8,300 bases of DNA from Treponema sp. (lineage in GTDB: Bacteria; Spirochaetota; Spirochaetia; Treponematales; UBA12059), in assembly GCA_012517645.1 (NCBI GenBank), contig JAAYUR010000464.1, positions 1 to 8,300 of the forward strand. Reading direction: 5' to 3'. Position 1 is the stretch's first letter. The number at the start of each line of letters is the position of its first letter. The position numbers were made by a program, and so were the translations under genes. The notes under the pieces are model-generated. The model was not told where the DNA came from. It was given only the letters and a program-made list of their open reading frames with translations, and did no database searches. Below are positions 5,455-8,300 of this stretch, in pieces.

Positions 5455-5606
5455 CCGGCGATTCCGGAGATCCGCGCGCCGTTCCCCCTCGGTACGGGCG
5501 CCGTCGGCGCAGGACCGGAGGGTCCGCACAACCCCAGCCCGGTCGGGCCGGGGACGCCGAGGAGCCGGCCCCGGGCCGGCCTTCGGGTTCCCCAGAAGGA
5601 GTCGCC
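5455..5606 (+). promoter_or_regulatory. Structured, GC-rich ABC-F leader with tandem hairpins
   Basis: Four consecutive inverted repeats fill this stretch. They are GCGCC-GTC-GGCGC (5498-5510), GGACC-GGAG-GGTCC (5512-5525), and CCCC-A-GCCC-GGTC-GGGC-C-GGGG (5532-5553). The fourth is GCCGGCC-CCG-GGCCGGC (5564-5580). The last ends 13 nt before the Shine-Dalgarno AGAAGGAG (5594-5601), which is 5 nt from the ATG. I see no promoter here, so ABC-F transcription probably depends on reading through the terminator at 5423-5454. Confidence 0.5.
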
Positions 5607-7493
5607 ATGTCGTTACTGGAATGCAGATCCGTGATGAAGGATTTCGGCGGGGAACCGATCCTCGAATCGGTATCGTTGGCCTTGGAGCCGGGGTCCAAGA
5701 CGGCCTTGGTGGGACGAAACGGAGCCGGCAAGACCACCCTGGTGCGAATCTTGTTGGGGGAGGATCCGGATTTTCGAGGCGCCGTGATCCGAACGCCTCG
5801 GCTCAAGGTGGGCTACGTCCCCCAGCATATCGAGCCTCCCCCGGGTATATCGGTCTTGGAATGGCTTCTTGCGGATATCGAGGAGGAGCGGGAACGGCTG
5901 CGGCGCTTGGAGCATGAGATGGGGACCCACTCCGGCGAAGACCTTGAGCGATCCCTCGGGGAGTATGGACTCCTGCGGGAAGCCTATGAGGAAAAGGCCG
6001 GAGACCGGGCGGAGGAACAGGCTCTGCGCGCCCTGGTTCGGGCGGGTCTGGATGGAACCTCGGAGCGTGAGGCCGCCCGGCTCTCCGGGGGGGAGCGGAA
6101 CATCCTGGCCCTTGTAAAGGCGCTGATGCAAAATCCCGACCTGCTGGTCCTGGACGAGCCCGGAAACCATCTGGACTTTTGGGGCCTGTCCTGGCTGGAG
6201 GATTTCCTGAGGGGACTGCCCAAGGCGGTGCTCCTGGTGTCCCACAACCGGTGGCTTATCGATCGGGTCGCGGACCGGGTGCTGGAGCTCGAGGGCGGGC
6301 GCCTCACGGAGTACTCGGGCGGGTACTCCGCCTACCGCCTGGAGAAGCTCCGGCGCGCCGCCGGCCAGGGGGCGGACTGGCAGGCGGACCGGAAGCGGAT
6401 CGAACGCCTCGCCGAGCTTGTCCGCCGCTTCGAGCAGATCGCCCGGACCCGCCCCGACCCCGCCTGGGGCAAGCGGCTCCGGGCCCGGAGGAGCCAACTG
6501 GCCCGGGAACAGGAATCCGCCGCCGAGAAGCCCGTGTTGGACGGCCGCCGCATCGAAATGTCCTTCCGGGACGCCGAGTCCCGCTCGGATATCGCCCTGG
6601 AGGTTCGGGGATACTCGAAGTCCTTCGGGGACAGAGCTCTCTTCGATTCCGCCTCCATGGACCTGCTCACCGGGGAGAGGGTCGCCCTGGTCGGACGGAA
6701 CGGTTCCGGAAAGACGACGTTCCTGAGGGACCTGACGGAAAAGGGCAGCTGGGATGACCCGGTGCTCCGGATCGGACCGAGCATGAGGGTGGGGTACTGC
6801 GCCCAGGACCGGACGGTCTTCCGGCCGGACCGGACGGTGGCGGAGGAATTCGAAGCCCTGGATGCCCGGCGCGAGGAGACTTGGAAGCTTCTCAAGGGGT
6901 TCCTCTTCCGACCCGAGGACCTGGACCGCCGGATCGATACCCTGTCGGGAGGAGAGCTCAACCGGCTCCAGCTCGCCCGGGCCGTTTGGCTGAAGGCCAA
7001 CTTGCTGATTCTCGACGAACCCACGAACCACCTCGACATCCCCGGATGCGAAGCCGTGGAGGAAGGTCTCGCGGATTACCCGGGAACCATCCTGGCGGTA
7101 TCCCACGACCGGTATTTCCTGGAAAAGATAGCGAATCGGGTCGTTTTCCTGGAGAACGGGAAATTCGCGCCCTATGAGGGAACCTTCTCGGAATTCTGGC
7201 GGGACCTGGGTTCCGCTCGGGTCAAGGCCGCCCGGGGATTGGAAGGCCGGGGACAGAGCTTGACGCGGGCGGCCCGGGGACAGAGCTCAAGTAAGGGAGA
7301 GAGCCCAGATCGGGGACAGAGCTCAAGCAGATCCCTCGAGGACCGGATCCAAGCCCTGGAGGCGGAAAAGGCTGGCCTGGAGGCACGGGCGGCGGACTTG
7401 CTCCGGACCCGGGATTTCAAGGGCGCCGGAAAGGTCTCCGCGGACCTCGAGAAGCTGAACCGGAGGATCGAGAAGCTGTACGAAGAGTTGTGA
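5607..7493 (+). CDS. ABC-F family ATPase (ribosome-associated)
   Basis: A 628-residue soluble protein with two ATP-binding cassettes and no membrane segments, the ABC-F layout. Domain 1: Walker A GRNGAGKT (36-43), signature LSGGERN (159-165), Walker B LLVLDEP (179-185), switch His213. The linker at about 240-320 is helical and strongly charged, the P-site tRNA-interaction motif region. Domain 2: Walker A GRNGSGKT (363-370), signature LSGGELNRLQLARA (446-459), Walker B LLILDEPTNHLD (466-477), His500. The C-terminal extension ends in a coiled coil (577-628, EDRIQALEAEKAGLEARAADL onward). ABC-F proteins bind the ribosomal E site and relieve stalled translation; some confer resistance to ribosome-targeting antibiotics. 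Which subgroup this is cannot be decided by eye. Oddities: the first cassette reads LDEPGNHLD where LDEPTNHLD is usual, and the extension carries a triplicated RGQS segment (548-572). AGAAGGAG 5 nt upstream supports the start. Confidence 0.95.
   Translation: MSLLECRSVMKDFGGEPILESVSLALEPGSKTALVGRNGAGKTTLVRILLGEDPDFRGAVIRTPRLKVGYVPQHIEPPPGISVLEWLLADIEEERERLRRLEHEMGTHSGEDLERSLGEYGLLREAYEEKAGDRAEEQALRALVRAGLDGTSEREAARLSGGERNILALVKALMQNPDLLVLDEPGNHLDFWGLSWLEDFLRGLPKAVLLVSHNRWLIDRVADRVLELEGGRLTEYSGGYSAYRLEKLRRAAGQGADWQADRKRIERLAELVRRFEQIARTRPDPAWGKRLRARRSQLAREQESAAEKPVLDGRRIEMSFRDAESRSDIALEVRGYSKSFGDRALFDSASMDLLTGERVALVGRNGSGKTTFLRDLTEKGSWDDPVLRIGPSMRVGYCAQDRTVFRPDRTVAEEFEALDARREETWKLLKGFLFRPEDLDRRIDTLSGGELNRLQLARAVWLKANLLILDEPTNHLDIPGCEAVEEGLADYPGTILAVSHDRYFLEKIANRVVFLENGKFAPYEGTFSEFWRDLGSARVKAARGLEGRGQSLTRAARGQSSSKGESPDRGQSSSRSLEDRIQALEAEKAGLEARAADLLRTRDFKGAGKVSADLEKLNRRIEKLYEEL
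7248..7327 (+). repeat. Three in-frame copies of a CGGGGACAGAGCT repeat in the ABC-F linker
   Basis: CGGGGACAGAGCT occurs at 7248-7260, 7275-7287 and 7311-7323. The last two copies extend to CGGGGACAGAGCTCAAG. Offsets are 27 and 36 bp, both multiples of three, so each encodes RGQS in the same frame. Identity at the DNA level, including synonymous positions, points to recent duplication or to insertion of a dispersed repeat unit rather than selection on the peptide. Confidence 0.8.
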
Positions 7494-7496
7494 TCC

Positions 7497-7600
7497 GTGG
7501 ACGATGGTCCGTGGTCGGAAGCGCGTCGACGGTGCGGCGGCTATGCCCGCATACCGTCGGAGGTGGCTGACTCCGGTCGAACCCTCCGTTTACCGTCCAC
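7497..7600 (+). other. Foldable multi-stem element after the ABC-F gene
   Basis: GTGGACG (7497-7503) pairs with CGTCCAC (7594-7600), closing a 104-nt segment that begins 4 nt after the ABC-F stop. Inside are TCCG-TGGT-CGGA (7508-7519) and GAGG/CCTC (7560-7563 with 7583-7586). A strong hairpin of CGACGG/CCGTCG plus TGCGG/CCGCA (7527-7559, 11 bp with a 2-nt bulge) lies between them. The outline is cloverleaf-like, but no canonical T-loop or anticodon loop is present. It could be a 3' UTR structure, a small RNA or a palindromic repeat. Confidence 0.35.
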
Positions 7601-7607
7601 CGCTAAT

Positions 7608-7632
7608 AAAAAGGCCGGTCTTTCGACCGGCC
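7608..7632 (-). terminator. Intrinsic terminator oriented for the minus strand
   Basis: The stem GGCCGGTC (7613-7620) with GACCGGCC (7625-7632), 8 bp perfect, has loop TTTC. On the plus strand it is preceded by AAAAA (7608-7612) and followed by GC-rich sequence. Read on the minus strand, the hairpin is followed by TTTTTATTAG, a proper U-tract. It may weakly end ABC-F transcription on the plus strand, but its polarity fits a transcript coming from the right. Confidence 0.7.
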
Positions 7633-7681
7633 CGCCCTGTGAAGGTGCCGGGACACTCCATAGTAAACTGGGAGGGGAACT

Positions 7682-7825
7682 ATGGAATGCCTCCGACACT
7701 CTTTTTATCGGCGTTCTTTATGGCAAATTTACCACTTTTTATGGATACTTGGAAGTGATTTCCGTTCGGCCGGATTGACGCTGAAAGTTCGATTCGGTAT
7801 CGTTTCTATACGGAATTATAGATAG
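7682..7825 (+). CDS. Doubtful 47-codon reading frame upstream of gap
   Basis: ATG at 7682 follows GGGAGGGG at good spacing, and the frame ends at TAG 7823-7825. It begins MECLRHSFYRRSLWQIYHFL and has no recognisable family. Against it: codon third positions are AT-rich, unlike the neighbours, and it overlaps the gap promoter. The ATG also lies in the 3' arm of the inverted repeat TCCATAG/CTATGGA (7657-7663 with 7680-7686), with the Shine-Dalgarno in the loop. Probably not a gene; reported because the ribosome-binding site is good. Confidence 0.15.
   Translation: MECLRHSFYRRSLWQIYHFLWILGSDFRSAGLTLKVRFGIVSIRNYR
7775..7803 (+). promoter_or_regulatory. Predicted gap promoter
   Basis: TTGACG (7775-7780) and TATCGT (7798-7803) are separated by 17 bp, with a predicted start near 7810 and a leader of about 33 nt. 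The -10 is weak, so activation or an alternative start is possible. The AT-rich stretch just upstream (7699-7745) contains recurring CTTTTTATsG motifs and may act as an UP-like element. Confidence 0.5.
7806..7821. promoter_or_regulatory. Palindrome in the gap leader matching the radical-SAM operator
   Basis: CTATACGGAATTATAG has 5-bp arms (CTATA/TATAG) and is identical at 14 of 16 positions to the minus-strand sequence at 5213-5198. It begins at about the predicted transcription start, where a bound protein could block initiation or clearance. Confidence 0.45.
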
Positions 7826-7842
7826 TCCCCCTAGGAGGAATC

Positions 7843-8300
7843 ATGAAGGTAGCGATCAACGGTTTCGGGCGCATCGGAAGACTCGTGTTCCAGTCCATCG
7901 TGGACCAGGGTCTGCTCGGGAAGGGCAAGATCGATGTCGTAGCGGTCGTGGATATCTCCACGGACGCCGAGTACTTCGCCTACCAGCTCAAGTACGATTC
8001 CGTACAGGGCCGGATGAAGGCGGATATCTCCGCCAAGAAGAGCGACCCCTCCCTGGCCGAGGCGGACATCCTCGTGGTGAACGGCCACGAGATCAAGTGC
8101 GTCATGGCCGAGAAGGAGCTCAAGAACCTGCCTTGGGCTACACTGGGGGTCGAGTACGTGATCGAGTCCACGGGGCTCTTCACGGACGAAAAGGCCTACG
8201 GTCACTTGGAGGCGGGAGCCAAGAAGGTCATCGTCTCCGCCCCTGCTAAGAGCAAGAGCGAGGAAAAGCCCATCAAGACCTTCGTCATCGGCGTGAACGA
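7843..8300 (+). CDS. gap: Glyceraldehyde-3-phosphate dehydrogenase, N-terminal part (partial)
   Basis: A cytosolic, NAD-dependent glycolytic enzyme converting glyceraldehyde-3-phosphate and phosphate to 1,3-bisphosphoglycerate. 152 residues are visible before the window ends. They comprise the Rossmann nucleotide-binding start MKVAINGFGRIGRLVFQSIV (GFGRIGR at 7-13), DVVAVVDISTDAEYFAYQLK with KYDSVQG, the strand LVVNGHEIKCV, GVEYVIESTGLFTDEKAYGH and KKVIVSAPA. The catalytic SCTTN cysteine lies beyond the edge. The GLLGKGKIDVVAVV and YFAYQLKYDSVQG segments resemble the spirochaete and kinetoplastid glycosomal GAPDH group. A short Lys/Ser/Glu stretch (KSKSEEKP) after SAPA is longer than in many GAPDHs. 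AGGAGG (7833-7838) 4 nt before the ATG fixes the start. No partner gene is visible downstream. Confidence 0.97.
   Translation, partial: MKVAINGFGRIGRLVFQSIVDQGLLGKGKIDVVAVVDISTDAEYFAYQLKYDSVQGRMKADISAKKSDPSLAEADILVVNGHEIKCVMAEKELKNLPWATLGVEYVIESTGLFTDEKAYGHLEAGAKKVIVSAPAKSKSEEKPIKTFVIGVN

Noticed and set aside
5191..5529. N-terminal extension of the radical-SAM frame to an ATG at 5529
   Set aside because: The extra 113 residues have no family similarity and cover two promoters and a terminator. Homology starts at MDLSQKL (5190).
5198..5806. Minus-strand 202-codon frame across the ABC-F start and leader
   Set aside because: It is antisense to the ABC-F N-terminus and to the leader, with no recognisable domain.
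7497..7600. tRNA-like reading (7-bp acceptor-type stem, resemblance to class II or selenocysteine tRNA)
   Set aside because: No GTTCRA T-loop on the plus strand, no 7-nt anticodon loop with a sensible anticodon, and no acceptor-end CCA. The GGTTCGACC seen on the minus strand is at the wrong end.
1..8300. CRISPR arrays, insertion sequences, rRNA, phage or defence genes
   Set aside because: I found no regularly spaced repeats of CRISPR size, no transposase or integrase motifs and no rRNA signatures. All long genes are recognisable housekeeping or conserved families.

Overview
The window is GC-rich bacterial chromosome with closely spaced genes and short promoter regions that stand out because they are AT-rich. 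The GAPDH fragment at the right edge carries the block DVVAVVDISTDAEYFAYQ followed by KYDSVQG, and GVEYVIESTGLFT. I associate these with the spirochaete / kinetoplastid-glycosomal GAPDH subgroup, so a GC-rich member of the Spirochaetota is my best guess. That assignment is inference from memory of the families, not a search.

Layout, left to right. (1) 1-315, plus strand: the C-terminal part of a fumarylacetoacetate-hydrolase-family enzyme. (2) 239-3011, minus strand: a ferrous-iron uptake operon. It reads feoA, feoB and possibly a small membrane protein with a Cys-Cys pair, all joined by ATGA stop/start overlaps. Its promoter carries two copies of an 18-bp palindrome. (3) 3108-5190, minus strand: a two-gene unit with a radical-SAM protein carrying a helix-hairpin-helix and its usual partner, a DUF4130 / 'probable DNA metabolism' protein. 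The predicted promoter places the transcription start at the radical-SAM start codon, and a palindrome covers the -10 box. (4) 5191-5606: a divergent control region. On the plus strand it holds a promoter, a 34-codon leaderless reading frame, a textbook intrinsic terminator and then four tandem hairpins before the next gene. (5) 5607-7493, plus strand: a complete ABC-F ATPase that acts on the ribosome, with an in-frame triplet repeat in its C-terminal linker. (6) 7494-7842: an intergenic region with a multi-stem foldable element, an intrinsic terminator oriented for the minus strand, an AT-rich stretch, and the gap promoter. (7) 7843-8300, plus strand: the N-terminal half of glyceraldehyde-3-phosphate dehydrogenase, cut by the window edge.

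How the genes work together: FeoA and FeoB form one Fe(II) importer. The radical-SAM/DUF4130 pair is a conserved, poorly characterised module thought to act on nucleic acid. The ABC-F and GAPDH genes are separate housekeeping or stress functions. The most interesting signals are regulatory. There is a paired palindrome at feo. A 16-bp palindrome (14 of 16 bases identical) is shared by the radical-SAM promoter and the gap leader. The layout upstream of the ABC-F gene resembles ribosome-mediated transcription attenuation, although a free-standing small RNA is also possible.
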